From the NCBI GenBank assembly GCA_964494505.1, contig CAZBRO010000027.1, positions 17,324 to 81,323 on the forward strand: a stretch of DNA of 64,000 nucleotides. The letters run 5' to 3'. The translations under genes and the position numbers were made by a program. The DNA is from CAIYRG01 sp964494505. Its GTDB lineage: Bacteria > Pseudomonadota > Alphaproteobacteria > Micropepsales > Micropepsaceae. The notes beneath the pieces were generated by a model. That model saw only the letters and a list, made by a program, of their open reading frames with translations. It searched no databases and was not told where the DNA came from. The stretch's first letter is position 1, and each line of letters begins with the position of its first letter. Of this stretch, positions 8,657 through 17,717 are shown in pieces.

Positions 8657-9346
8657 ATGCCACCTTTAAGCGCCGTTTTGCACTTGGAACATGAGCAGGC
8701 TGCTCCCAAGACGGAAGCCTTCGATCCCGTCCGCGAGGCGCACCATCGCATCGCCAACAACCTGACACTTGTTCTCGGCGTCTTGCGTTTGGAAGCCGCC
8801 AACGTGACCAAGCGGGAAACCGACCCGACCTCTGGCGAGGTCAGGCTGATGCTTGCGGAGATTGCGGCGCGTATCGACGCCGTGGCCCAGCTTCACAGAA
8901 TGCTCTCCGCAGAGCCTCAAGGACGGGTCGACGTGGCCCAGAATCTCTCCGCCATGTGCTTGACCTTCAAACCCTTCCTGTCCCCCTCCAGCCCGGTGGA
9001 GTTCGTCACAGACCTTTGCACCGGGTGTTTCGTTCACTCCGATCAGGTGATCCCCATCGCACTGATTGTCAGCGAGGCCATCACCAACGCACTCAAATAT
9101 GCCCACCCCGCCGGTGTCCCCGGCCGCATCGATGTCGAGTGCCGCACGATCGACGGCAAGGTCGTCGTCGAAGTGGCGGACAACGGCGTCGGCCTGCCAC
9201 AGGATTTCAACGTCGAACGGGACGGTGGCCTGGGATTCAAGGTGATCCGCACGCTCGCCAGACAGCTGGGCGCGAAGACCGTGTTCGACAGCGATATGCT
9301 GGGACTGCGGTTCGTGCTGACACTCCAGGAGGCGCAGCCGTCCTGA
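8657..9346 (+). CDS. Stand-alone sensor-less histidine kinase, HisKA_2/HWE type
   Basis: The protein has 229 residues. The phosphoacceptor box is EAHHRIANNL (His29/His30 region), typical of HisKA_2/HWE kinases. The ATPase half has N-box EAITNALKYA, G1-box DNGVGLP and a final GGLGFKVIRTLARQLGA. There is no sensor domain, no membrane helix and no receiver domain. In alphaproteobacteria such short kinases often feed the general stress response through PhyR-type regulators or act on orphan receivers. No partner gene is adjacent. The 275-base upstream region is clearly AT-richer than its neighbours and probably holds the promoter. It interrupts the usual rnd-kdsD neighbourhood. Confidence 0.85.
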   Translation: MPPLSAVLHLEHEQAAPKTEAFDPVREAHHRIANNLTLVLGVLRLEAANVTKRETDPTSGEVRLMLAEIAARIDAVAQLHRMLSAEPQGRVDVAQNLSAMCLTFKPFLSPSSPVEFVTDLCTGCFVHSDQVIPIALIVSEAITNALKYAHPAGVPGRIDVECRTIDGKVVVEVADNGVGLPQDFNVERDGGLGFKVIRTLARQLGAKTVFDSDMLGLRFVLTLQEAQPS

Positions 9347-9350
9347 AGCC

Positions 9351-9962
9351 TCAATGGGCGAAGATGTCGCCTTCGCCCCAACCGGCAAGATCGAGTTCGG
9401 CCCGTGCCGGCAGGAACCCAAAGCACGCCTGCGCCAGCTCCATGCGCCCCTCGCGCACCAGCATGGCGTCGAGCGCGTCCTTCAGCCGGTGCAGGAACGC
9501 GACATCGTTCGCGGCATAGGCAAGCTGTTGCTCGGTCAGGTTCTCCGCGCCCCAATCCGAACTCTGCTGCTGCTTGGAAAGGTCGATATCGAGCAGCTCC
9601 TTCACCAGGTCCTTGAGCCCGTGTTTGTCGGTGTAGGTGCGGGCAAGCTTGGAGGCCGTGCGCGTGCAATAGACCGGTCCCGCCACGACCCCGAGATAAC
9701 GCCGTATGGTGGCGAGGTCGAAGCGGGCGAAATGATAGAGCTTCAGCACGTCCGGATCGCCTAAGACCCGCTTCAGATTGGGCGCGTCGTATTGCGCGCG
9801 CTTGAACTGCACCAGATGGGCGCTGCCGTCGCCGGACGAGAGCTGCACGAGGCAGAGACGGTCGCGCGCCGGGTTGAGGCCAAGGGTCTCGGTATCGACG
9901 GCGACCGCGGGGCCGAGATTGAGCCCGTCGGGGAGATCGCCTTTGTGCAGCCGGATTTTCAA
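9351..9962 (-). CDS. Ribonuclease D-like 3'-5' exonuclease
   Basis: The protein has 203 residues and a single DEDDy exonuclease domain. Exo I is AVDTETLGL, Exo II is LYHFARFDLATI and Exo III is YAANDVAFLHRL (Tyr and Asp catalytic). It lacks the C-terminal HRDC domains of full-length RNase D, as is common for the short alphaproteobacterial form. It probably trims tRNA and other RNA 3' ends. The start codon is TTG 9962, preceded by AAGGCG; the nearby ATG is out of frame. It ends 4 bases from the convergent histidine kinase gene. Confidence 0.88.
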   Translation of the reverse strand: MKIRLHKGDLPDGLNLGPAVAVDTETLGLNPARDRLCLVQLSSGDGSAHLVQFKRAQYDAPNLKRVLGDPDVLKLYHFARFDLATIRRYLGVVAGPVYCTRTASKLARTYTDKHGLKDLVKELLDIDLSKQQQSSDWGAENLTEQQLAYAANDVAFLHRLKDALDAMLVREGRMELAQACFGFLPARAELDLAGWGEGDIFAH

Positions 9963-10035
9963 ACGGTTTCGCCTTCATGTTTGTCCGGCGCGCCGCCGGA
10001 CCCGGCCGGACCATAGGTCGCCGGTGCGCCCTTCG

Positions 10036-10287
10036 CAAATATTCCCCCCAAGCCGGATACTCGCTATGGCGGTCAATGCGGCAGGGGCGCCGGAGCAATG
10101 GAGCATCGAAGTCGCGCCCGCGAGCCGTCTTGCCTCGCGGGGCTGGGGACCGGGAACCGTCCTCCCCGGCGATCAGGTGGAGATCACCTTCCATCCCTTG
10201 AGGAGCGGATCGCACGGCGGCCGCTATATGTCGCTCAAACTGCCCGACGGCCGGATCATGGGCGGCGGCGAGCGCCTCACCCCGTAA
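10036..10287 (+). pseudogene. DUF6152-type protein remnant (C-terminal half)
   Basis: From ATG 10066 the frame encodes 73 residues: EQWSIEVAPASRLASRGW, then LPGDQVEITFHPLRSG and MSLKLPDGRI. This is the C-terminal half of DUF6152 secreted proteins. The normal N-terminal half (signal peptide and the FxxxNPHS region) is absent. Just upstream, an FAN tripeptide is encoded in a different frame from the following PPSRILAMAV. This suggests a frameshift around the C-run at 10042-10050, and a stop codon lies further upstream. I read it as a decayed or truncated gene. A short real gene from ATG 10066 cannot be excluded. Confidence 0.6.
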
Positions 10288-10294
10288 TCGGACG

Positions 10295-10594
10295 TCAGCG
10301 GGCCGGGGTTGCGGGCTGATTCGCCGGGCGGCTCGCCGCTTGCGCCTTGGGGGCGGGTTCTGCTGTCGCGATGATCTTGCCGCTTCTCGGATCAATCATT
10401 GCGATGACGTTCCCGTCCGCATCCCGCACGAGCATCGGCTGCGCCTCGTTGCGCACTTGGTCCGGCGTCGGACTGCGCGCCGAGCCGATATGCAGATTGA
10501 TGTCCAACGCGGGATTGGAAAACCAATTTGCGGATGCCGGCGACGCCAGCACTGCCGAGAACAACAGCGCGGGAAAAAGAAGGAGGGTCCTCAT
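10295..10594 (-). CDS. Small secreted protein of unknown function
   Basis: The protein has 99 residues. The N-terminus is a clear signal peptide (MRTLLLFPALLFSAVLA, cleavage near ASA). The mature part contains NPALDINLHIGS and PMLVRDADGNVIAMIDPRSGKIIAT, then an Ala/Pro-rich tail. I do not recognise the family. The start at ATG 10594 is chosen because GGAG lies 6 bases upstream and the signal peptide begins there. It is convergent with the DUF6152 remnant, 7 bases away. Confidence 0.65.
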   Translation of the reverse strand: MRTLLLFPALLFSAVLASPASANWFSNPALDINLHIGSARSPTPDQVRNEAQPMLVRDADGNVIAMIDPRSGKIIATAEPAPKAQAASRPANQPATPAR

Positions 10595-10744
10595 GGTGTG
10601 CTCCATCGATCGGATCGACTGAACGGCCCCAACCACAACTCAGGATAGCACACGGTAATGTGAACGTCACGCCCGGGTAACGCGGGCGCATCTCATCCGA
10701 CCGTCAGGTGCTATACTCACTACACGCCTCACGGGGCTCCGATC

Positions 10745-11599
10745 ATGTCCCGATGCATTCATCGCAGCTGGATTGCGCCGACCCTCTTTGCACTGGGCGC
10801 GGGCATCGCTTTGGCCGATCCGATGGAGGATGGCCAGGCCGCCTACAACAAGGGGGATTACGCCACCGCGCTAAGATTGTGGCGCCCCCTGGCGGAGCAG
10901 GGAAACGCGCGCGCCGAGAACAATCTCGGCGTGCTGTACGAAAACGCAAAGGGCGTCCCGCAGGACATCCGCGAAGCCGTCAAATGGTACCGCCTGGCTG
11001 CGAAGCAAGGCTATGCCGGCGCACAGAACAATCTTGGATTGATCTACGCCATCGGGCGCGGGGGTTACCCGCGCAATCCCATCCGGGCCTATATGTGGTT
11101 CAGCCTTGCCGCCTCGTCGCTCTCGGGCGCAGTCGGTGCGGACGTCGCCCAAAGCCGCGACGTGTTCGCAAGCGCCATGACGCCCGGACAGATTGCGCAA
11201 GCAAAAACCCTGGCGGACCAATGTCAGGCGTCGCATTACAGCCAATGCGACGAGGACTCCGACGCCGCCGCACCAGACCCCACTCAGTCCGCCACGGTTT
11301 CCACGCCCGCCATGGCGACCACTTCCCATGCCGTCACCGTCGCCGATTACCCGTCTTCATCCATCCGCCTTCACGAATCCGGCGAGGTGACCGTCACCTA
11401 CGTCGTCACCGAGACCGGCTCGGTCAGCGTATGCACGGTCCTGATACCGAGCGGCAGCATGCGGCTCGACGATGCCGCCTGCGCCATGGTCAAGCGGCGG
11501 TGGAAATACAAACCTGCGACCGAGGACGGCAAACCGGTATCCGTGCAGTACATTTCCAGGATCGTCTTTCCCCCCATCGTCGAATCGAGGGCGAGATGA
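10745..11599 (+). CDS. Exported Sel1-repeat protein with TonB-like C-terminal domain
   Basis: The protein has 284 residues. It has a signal peptide (to about residue 25, ending ALA) and two to three Sel1 repeats (GNARAENNLGVLYENAKGV and GYAGAQNNLGLIYAIGRGG) over residues 30-125. A Thr/Ala-rich linker follows, then a TonB_C-like domain (ESGEVTVTYVVTETGSVSVCTV and AACAMVKRRWKYKPA) at 205-280. Sel1 repeats scaffold protein complexes. TonB_C domains outside TonB are common in periplasmic proteins of this class. It stands alone; 181 bases without a gene separate it from the RND pump gene. Confidence 0.8.
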   Translation: MSRCIHRSWIAPTLFALGAGIALADPMEDGQAAYNKGDYATALRLWRPLAEQGNARAENNLGVLYENAKGVPQDIREAVKWYRLAAKQGYAGAQNNLGLIYAIGRGGYPRNPIRAYMWFSLAASSLSGAVGADVAQSRDVFASAMTPGQIAQAKTLADQCQASHYSQCDEDSDAAAPDPTQSATVSTPAMATTSHAVTVADYPSSSIRLHESGEVTVTYVVTETGSVSVCTVLIPSGSMRLDDAACAMVKRRWKYKPATEDGKPVSVQYISRIVFPPIVESRAR

Positions 11600-11780
11600 C
11601 CGGCGGGCGGGGGGAATGGCTTGGAAGGTGGCGATGGTGCGCCGCGAGAGACCGGGCTTGGGGCAAAATGGTAACGCTAAGCCTATATGGGCTCTCGGTT
11701 TTTTTGGGCGGCCATGCGACGATTGGCAGGACCGGGAACAGCCGCTAGACAATATGCATCGCTAAAGACGTGAGCCACCG

Positions 11781-14700
11781 ATGATCAATCTCGTCCGGTT
11801 GGCCCTGCGCCGTCCCTACACGGCGGCAGTGGGGGCCGTGTTGATCCTTTTGATGTGCGGGCTTTCCGTTACCCGGATGCTCGTCGATATCTTCCCGGTC
11901 ATCGACATCCCGGTGGTGGAGGTGGCCTGGAGCTATGGCGGCCTGTCCGCCGAAGACATGGAGCGCCGCGTCGTCTTCCTCGCCGAGCGCAACTACTCGA
12001 CCAGCGTCAACGGCATCGAGCGGATCGAGTCGGAATCCATCCCGGGCGCAGGTCTGGTCAAGATCTATTTCCAGCAGGGCGCGGACATCGGCGCGGCCAT
12101 CGCGCAGATCACCGCCGCCAACGACAACATCATGCACTTCATGCCGCCCGGCATTGCGGCGCCCTTCGTGCTCCAGTTCGACGCGTCCAATCTGCCCGTG
12201 ATCCAGATGATCCTCGGAAGCGCCGTTCTGCCCGAACAGGTGCTCTACGATTACGGCGTCAATTTCATCCGTACACGCCTCTTCACCATTCCCGGCCTGT
12301 CGGTGCCCGCCCCCTTCGGAGGCAGGCAGCGCATGATCGCCATCGAAGCCGATCCCGCCCGGCTGTCCGCCCAGAGCCTATCCTCGGCCGATCTCGTGCA
12401 GTCGCTTCTGACCTCCAACGTGATCGTGCCGGCCGGCCTCGCCCGCATCGGCGACCGCGAATACAATGTGGCGCTCAATTCCAGCCCCACCGAAGTCGAC
12501 CGTTTCCGGGAGCTGCCGGTCGGCGTGCGCAATGGCGTAGCCATCCTGTTGGGCGACGTCGCCAAGGTCAGCGACAGCTACGCGATACAGACCAATATCG
12601 TGCATGTCGACGGCCACCGCGCGGCCTATCTCCCCATCCTCAAGCATTCGGACGCCTCGACGCTGAACGTGGTGAATGCGACGCGCGCGATGCTGCCGCT
12701 GATCCAGAATGCGGCGCCCAAGGGCATGAAGCTCGACCTTGCCTTCGATCAATCCGTTTTCGTGCGCGCGGCGGTGGCCAATGTGCTGCGCGAAGCCGCA
12801 GTGTCCTCGGTTCTCGTCTCGCTGATGATTCTGGTCTTTCTCGGAAGCTGGCGAAGCACGCTGATCGTTTCCATGAGCATCCCGCTTTCGATCTGCGCCG
12901 GCCTCGTCGGCCTGTTCCTTACCGGACAGACGATCAATCTGATGACGCTCGGCGGACTTGCGCTCGCCGTGGGTCTGCTGGTCGACAACGCCACGGTGGT
13001 GGTCGAGAACATCCACCGCAATCAGGGGCTCGGAAAGACGCTTCCCGTCGCGATCGTGGATGGCTCGGCCGAAGTGATCCAGCCGCTCACCGTGGCGACG
13101 CTTGCCATCTGCATCGTCTTCTTCCCGGTCGTGCTGCTCACGGGGCCCGCACGCTATCTTTTCATCCCGCTGGCTATCACCGTCGTGCTGGCGATGCTCG
13201 CGTCCTACGTCCTTTCCTTCACCATCCTTCCGACCTTCGCGCGCTATGTCCTGACCGAGCACGAACCCCATGAGGGCGAGGGCAACCGCCTGGTGGTGCT
13301 GTTCGAGAGCGCATTTGCGAAGCTGCGCGACGGCTATGGCCGAGCGCTCGCCTCCGTGCTCCGCCAGCGCGGCTTCGTGCTCTTCGCCACGCTCGCGCTG
13401 ATGGTGCTGACCGGCGGGCTCGGACTCATCGTCGGCAGCGATTTCTTCCCCACGGCCGATGTCGGGATCATCAAGCTCCATTTGCGCGCGCCGCCCGGCA
13501 ATCGTCCCGAAACCACCGAGATCCAAGTCCTTCAGGTCGAAAAGCTCATCCGCAAGATCATTCCGTCTTCCGAGTTGCAGACCATCAACGATCTGATCGG
13601 CGAGCCCAATTCCTACAATCTCGCCTTCGTGCCGTCCGACAATGTCAGCGGGTCCGACGCCGAAATCCTGATCGCGCTGAAAACCCCGCACAAGCCCTCG
13701 CGCGACTACATGCGGCGGATGCGCGCCGAATTGCCGGGCGCCTTCCCTGCCACCTCCTTCTATTTCCAGGACGCCGACATCGTCAGTCAGGTGCTGAATT
13801 TCGGGCTTTCGGCGCCGGTCGACATTCAGATCCAGGACGCCAATTACAACCGCTCGTTCAAGATCGCCCAGCAGCTCATGCAATCGCTCAAGATGATCCC
13901 CGGCGTGGCGGACGCCCATCTTGTGCAGGCCTTCAACTTCCCTGGCCTGCAGGTGAACGTGGATCGCCTGCGCGCCGCGCAGGTTGGCGTCACGCAAAAG
14001 GACATCTCGGGCAATCTTCTGACGTCGCTCTCATCCAGCGCCGGCGTCAACCCGTCCTACTTTCTCAATCCGGCGAACAATGTGACCTACAATGTCTCCG
14101 TGCAGGTCCCGCTCGCCAAGATGACCAGCGTCTCCGATCTGCTCAGCATCCCGATCAGCTCCGGCCCCCCGCAGTCGAACATGAGACAGGAAGTCGGTCA
14201 GGGCGCCGCCCAGCCGAGCGAACCGGCCTCGCGCCTGTCCGACATCGCCGAGGTTCTTCCGGTCAGCAACATGCAATCGATGAATCACAACACCGTCCAG
14301 CGCGTCGTCGATGTTGCGGCCAATATCGACGGCCGGGACCTTGGCGGGGTTGCCGCCGACATCCGCAAGGCGATTGCGGAAGCCTCCAAGGGCCTTCCGG
14401 AAACCACCCGGATCGATCTCAGGGGGCAGGCCGAGACCATGGATGCGTCTTTCAGCAGCCTCGCGGAAGGACTGGCGCTGGCGATCTTTCTGGTCTATGC
14501 GCTGTTGGTTATCTTGTTCCAGTCCTGGGTTGATCCGCTCATCATCATGGTGGCTGTGCCGGGCGCGCTTGTGGGCATCGGGTGGATGCTCGCGCTGACC
14601 GGAACCACCATCAATGTCGAATCGCTGATGGGCGCGATCATGTCGGTGGGTATTTCGGTGTCGAACTCGATTCTGGTGGTCAGCTTCGCCAACGATCTGC

Positions 14701-15017
14701 GTTCGCGCACCAATCTTTCGCCCTTTGAAGCGGTTATCGAGGCCGGCCGTACGCGGCTGCGGCCCGTGCTGATGACGGCACTTGCGATGGTGATCGGTAT
14801 GGTGCCGATGGCGCTTGGCCTCGGCGAAGCGGGCGAACAAAACGCGCCGCTCGGGCGCGCGGTGATCGGCGGGCTTACGGTGGCGACGCTGGCCACCCTG
14901 TTCCTCGTCCCCATCGTCTACACGCTCTTGCGCACCAAGCCGCCAAATCTGCACATGCTCGACCAGCGCTTCCGTGAAGAGACCAAGGGCGCGCTTGCGG
15001 GAGCGGCGAATGACTGA
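11781..15017 (+). CDS. RND efflux pump, inner-membrane transporter (AcrB/MdtB type)
   Basis: The protein has 1078 residues with 12 membrane helices in two repeats and two large periplasmic loops. The first-half proton-relay helix is GGLALAVGLLVDNATVVVEN. The second half carries VPGALVGIGWMLALTG and FEAVIEAGRTRLRPVLMTALAMVIGMVPM. This is the drug or lipid efflux (HAE-like) branch rather than the metal branch. Unusually, the adaptor gene comes after the pump and overlaps it by 8 bases. No outer-membrane channel gene is present here, so an OMF from elsewhere would be shared. The substrate is unknown. Confidence 0.93.
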   Translation: MINLVRLALRRPYTAAVGAVLILLMCGLSVTRMLVDIFPVIDIPVVEVAWSYGGLSAEDMERRVVFLAERNYSTSVNGIERIESESIPGAGLVKIYFQQGADIGAAIAQITAANDNIMHFMPPGIAAPFVLQFDASNLPVIQMILGSAVLPEQVLYDYGVNFIRTRLFTIPGLSVPAPFGGRQRMIAIEADPARLSAQSLSSADLVQSLLTSNVIVPAGLARIGDREYNVALNSSPTEVDRFRELPVGVRNGVAILLGDVAKVSDSYAIQTNIVHVDGHRAAYLPILKHSDASTLNVVNATRAMLPLIQNAAPKGMKLDLAFDQSVFVRAAVANVLREAAVSSVLVSLMILVFLGSWRSTLIVSMSIPLSICAGLVGLFLTGQTINLMTLGGLALAVGLLVDNATVVVENIHRNQGLGKTLPVAIVDGSAEVIQPLTVATLAICIVFFPVVLLTGPARYLFIPLAITVVLAMLASYVLSFTILPTFARYVLTEHEPHEGEGNRLVVLFESAFAKLRDGYGRALASVLRQRGFVLFATLALMVLTGGLGLIVGSDFFPTADVGIIKLHLRAPPGNRPETTEIQVLQVEKLIRKIIPSSELQTINDLIGEPNSYNLAFVPSDNVSGSDAEILIALKTPHKPSRDYMRRMRAELPGAFPATSFYFQDADIVSQVLNFGLSAPVDIQIQDANYNRSFKIAQQLMQSLKMIPGVADAHLVQAFNFPGLQVNVDRLRAAQVGVTQKDISGNLLTSLSSSAGVNPSYFLNPANNVTYNVSVQVPLAKMTSVSDLLSIPISSGPPQSNMRQEVGQGAAQPSEPASRLSDIAEVLPVSNMQSMNHNTVQRVVDVAANIDGRDLGGVAADIRKAIAEASKGLPETTRIDLRGQAETMDASFSSLAEGLALAIFLVYALLVILFQSWVDPLIIMVAVPGALVGIGWMLALTGTTINVESLMGAIMSVGISVSNSILVVSFANDLRSRTNLSPFEAVIEAGRTRLRPVLMTALAMVIGMVPMALGLGEAGEQNAPLGRAVIGGLTVATLATLFLVPIVYTLLRTKPPNLHMLDQRFREETKGALAGAAND

Positions 15018-16158
15018 GACGACCGTACCCGTGGCTGGTCCCGTGCCTGTGAAGAAAAAGCGTGCCTGGCGTTTCAAGGCGGTGGCGATTCTTGCCCTGA
15101 TAGGGGCTGGTTCGGGTGTCGCCACCCTCATCCTCGCCCAGGAAAGCAACATCGCGGCCGAACGCGCCGAACTGGAGGACGTCCAGTCGCGCGGGCCGCG
15201 CGTCGAGGTCACGACCGCGACGCCGGGTCCGACCGAGCGCACGATCCGCCTGTTCTCCGACGTGCGCCCGTACCGGGAGGTGACGCTCTACGCGAAGGTC
15301 AGCGGCTATCTCAAGACGCTGCCGGTGGACAAGGGCACCATGGTCAAACAGGGCGAACTCATCGCCGAAGTGGCCTCGCCCGAAACCGACGCCCAATATG
15401 CGAGCGCCACCGCCGACCTTGCCAACAAGAAGACGCTCTCCGAGCGCGCCGCCAAGCTTTACGACATCGGCGGCATGTCGAAGCTCGACGCAGAGCAGGC
15501 CGAGACCAATTATCAGGTCGCCCAAGCCCTGGTGAGCCAGCTCGAAACGCTGCGCTCCTATGAGCGGCTGGTGGCGCCTTTCGATGGACGGGTGACGGCG
15601 CGCTACGCCGATCCGGGCGCCCTGATGCAAAGTGCGGCCAACAGCCAGACGAGCGCCCTTCCCGTTGTCACCGTTTCGGACACCACACAGCTCAGGGTCC
15701 AGGCCTATGTCCAGCAGCAGGACGCGCCCTACGTCCATGTCGGCGACATGGCCGAAGTGGTCGACGCGGCCAATCCCTCGCGCCGCATCACCGCGCGCGT
15801 CAGCCGCACCTCCGGCGAACTCGATCCCAAGACCCGCACCCTGCTCACCGAAATCGACGTGCCCAACGCGAAGGATTTCTTCGTCGGCGGCAGCTTCGCC
15901 TATGTGACGCTGCATTTAAGCGTCGCCGCCGAACCGCAAATCCCGGTCAATGCGCTGGTGCTGCGCGACAACAAGCAATATGTCGTCGTGCCCGACGACA
16001 AGGACGTGGTGCATTTCCGCCCCGTCGAGATCGCCTCGACCGAAGGCGGCGTGGTGCGGATAGGCAATGGGCTGAAGAACGGCGACAAGGTGGTCGTCAA
16101 CGTTCCCGACGATGTGTCCGACGGCAGCCACATCCAGCCGGTGCCAATGGTTCAGTAG
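15010..16158 (+). CDS. RND efflux periplasmic adaptor (membrane fusion protein)
   Basis: The protein has 382 residues. A basic N-terminus and one membrane anchor (AVAILALIGAGSGVATLIL) precede a lipoyl/barrel-sandwich domain (YREVTLYAKVSGYLKTLPVDKGTMVKQGELIAEV), a helical hairpin and a beta-barrel domain (RVQAYVQQQDAPYVHVGD). It links the pump to an outer-membrane channel. ATG 15010 overlaps the last 8 bases of the pump gene, so the two are translationally coupled. It ends one base before the convergent MmgE/PrpD gene. Confidence 0.92.
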   Translation: MTETTVPVAGPVPVKKKRAWRFKAVAILALIGAGSGVATLILAQESNIAAERAELEDVQSRGPRVEVTTATPGPTERTIRLFSDVRPYREVTLYAKVSGYLKTLPVDKGTMVKQGELIAEVASPETDAQYASATADLANKKTLSERAAKLYDIGGMSKLDAEQAETNYQVAQALVSQLETLRSYERLVAPFDGRVTARYADPGALMQSAANSQTSALPVVTVSDTTQLRVQAYVQQQDAPYVHVGDMAEVVDAANPSRRITARVSRTSGELDPKTRTLLTEIDVPNAKDFFVGGSFAYVTLHLSVAAEPQIPVNALVLRDNKQYVVVPDDKDVVHFRPVEIASTEGGVVRIGNGLKNGDKVVVNVPDDVSDGSHIQPVPMVQ

Positions 16159-16159
16159 A

Positions 16160-17632
16160 TCAGGCCGCGATCTCCAGGCTTTCGATCAGGGTGGCCGGCG
16201 AGGCTGCCCGATCGAGATTCCAGACCGCGTCGGAAATGCGCCCGAGTTGCCCGGGCTTCAGCATGGTCTTGGCGTTGCGCTCGAACTTGGCTTCAGCGTC
16301 GGCGCGCTGCATCGGGCGGCTGACGAATCCCGGCAGATCGTCGACGCGCTCGGTGATCACGCGGCCATCGGCAAGAGTCGCCGTCACGCTGTTCGGGCTT
16401 TTCGCCGGAACCAGCGCCGTCATCGTCGCGTCTTCCTTGACGGTAATCAGCTTCATCAGAGCCGCAGCCTTGGGATCGCGCAACGCCGCTTGCGCATAGC
16501 TCGCCGTCGTGATCGTGCCGTCGAGCATCGCGCGCGCCACGATATAGGGCAGGCTGTGGTCGGCGGTTTCCGATGTCTTGGGCGCCCAGCGCTCCGGCAT
16601 GCTCCCGGCCATCTGCCAGCCCAGATGCGTCGAGCGCACCTCGATGCCGCGGATTCGCGACAAATCGCCGGCCGTCTTGGCGACTTTCGCCGCGGCCGGA
16701 ATCGCGGTCTGCGTCTGAGCCTGCGCCGGATAGGATTTGATGAAGCAATCATGGATGCGGAACGGCTTGCCGCGGCGGCCGAAATTCGCCGGATCGATGT
16801 TGAGCGGACCCGACACCTGTTTGAAGAAGCCCGCGTCACCTTCGAAAATCGGCGAAGGCCCGGTGATGCCTGCTTTCGCAAGCTGGGCGGCGAAAACGGC
16901 GGCGCGCGCGGCCTCAGGGCCCGCCAGCCCTTTCCAGTTCGACAGCGCACCGAGCCGGGTCTGGTTCATCGCCAGATGCCCGCTGAGCGCGAGGTTGACC
17001 GCTTCGGTCAGCCGTTCGGGGGAGAGCTTCATCAGTTTGCCCGCGCCGAGCGCACCGGAAATCAGCGCGTAATTGGGATGATCCCAGCCGCGATTGTCGA
17101 GATATTCGCCGTCGAGAAAGCGGCACTCGATTTCATAGGCGAGCACTGTTGCGAGAAGAAGCTCGGGCCCCGACGCGCCTGAGGCTTCGGCGACAGAAAG
17201 GCAGGCCGCGATGTTATCGCTCGGGTGCCCCGTCCCGCGCCCGACATAGACGTCGTTGATGTCGTCGGCGCGAATAGCAGCGCCATTCGCGAACGCCGCC
17301 CATTCGAGCGTGGCGCGCCGCTTCGTCCCGATGATCGTTGCCGCATTGCCCCCGCTCGCAAGCGCTATCTCGCGAACCGCAGCCACTGGACCTTCCTTGA
17401 ACGCCGCAAGCCCGCAACCGAGCGAGTCCAGCAGATGCACCTTGGCGCGTTCGATGGTGGAGGGATCCAGATCGGAGACATGAAGCGAATCGGCATAATC
17501 GGCAAGCTGCCGGGCGAGCGGCGCTTTGCCGGCGCCGGTCCCGCCGGCAGAACCGGTTTGCCCCGACGCGGGAACCGCAGCGAGGCTTGCAAGTCCGGCG
17601 AGGATAACGCGGCGATCGGGGTTCATGGCCAT
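16160..17632 (-). CDS. Exported MmgE/PrpD family protein
   Basis: The protein has 490 residues. The body matches MmgE/PrpD: ERAKVHLLDSLGCGLAA, FANGAAIRADDINDVYVGRGTGHPSDNI and GWDHPNYALISGALGAGKLM. PrpD is 2-methylcitrate dehydratase; most homologues, including cis-aconitate decarboxylase-like enzymes, have unknown substrates. The N-terminus (DRRVILAGLASLAAVPASG) resembles a Tat signal, so the protein may act in the periplasm, which is unusual for a fold best known from cytoplasmic enzymes. No other propionate-cycle gene is nearby. Confidence 0.85.
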   Translation of the reverse strand: MAMNPDRRVILAGLASLAAVPASGQTGSAGGTGAGKAPLARQLADYADSLHVSDLDPSTIERAKVHLLDSLGCGLAAFKEGPVAAVREIALASGGNAATIIGTKRRATLEWAAFANGAAIRADDINDVYVGRGTGHPSDNIAACLSVAEASGASGPELLLATVLAYEIECRFLDGEYLDNRGWDHPNYALISGALGAGKLMKLSPERLTEAVNLALSGHLAMNQTRLGALSNWKGLAGPEAARAAVFAAQLAKAGITGPSPIFEGDAGFFKQVSGPLNIDPANFGRRGKPFRIHDCFIKSYPAQAQTQTAIPAAAKVAKTAGDLSRIRGIEVRSTHLGWQMAGSMPERWAPKTSETADHSLPYIVARAMLDGTITTASYAQAALRDPKAAALMKLITVKEDATMTALVPAKSPNSVTATLADGRVITERVDDLPGFVSRPMQRADAEAKFERNAKTMLKPGQLGRISDAVWNLDRAASPATLIESLEIAA

Positions 17633-17717
17633 GGGTTGGGAAGAGGAACCGAAGAGTCCTGAAACCTTCCGACGAACCTAGCGGTTTTCACCGATTTTCG
17701 CGATAGCCGAAGGGGGC

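Noticed and set aside
11690..11710. Intrinsic terminator before the RND pump
   Set aside because: A T run follows only a 4-bp AGCC/GGCT stem, too weak to call.
12378..13997. Long antisense open frame (539 codons) across the RND pump gene
   Set aside because: It lies opposite a clearly coding gene and its translation is His/Arg-rich low-complexity sequence typical of a GC-rich shadow frame.
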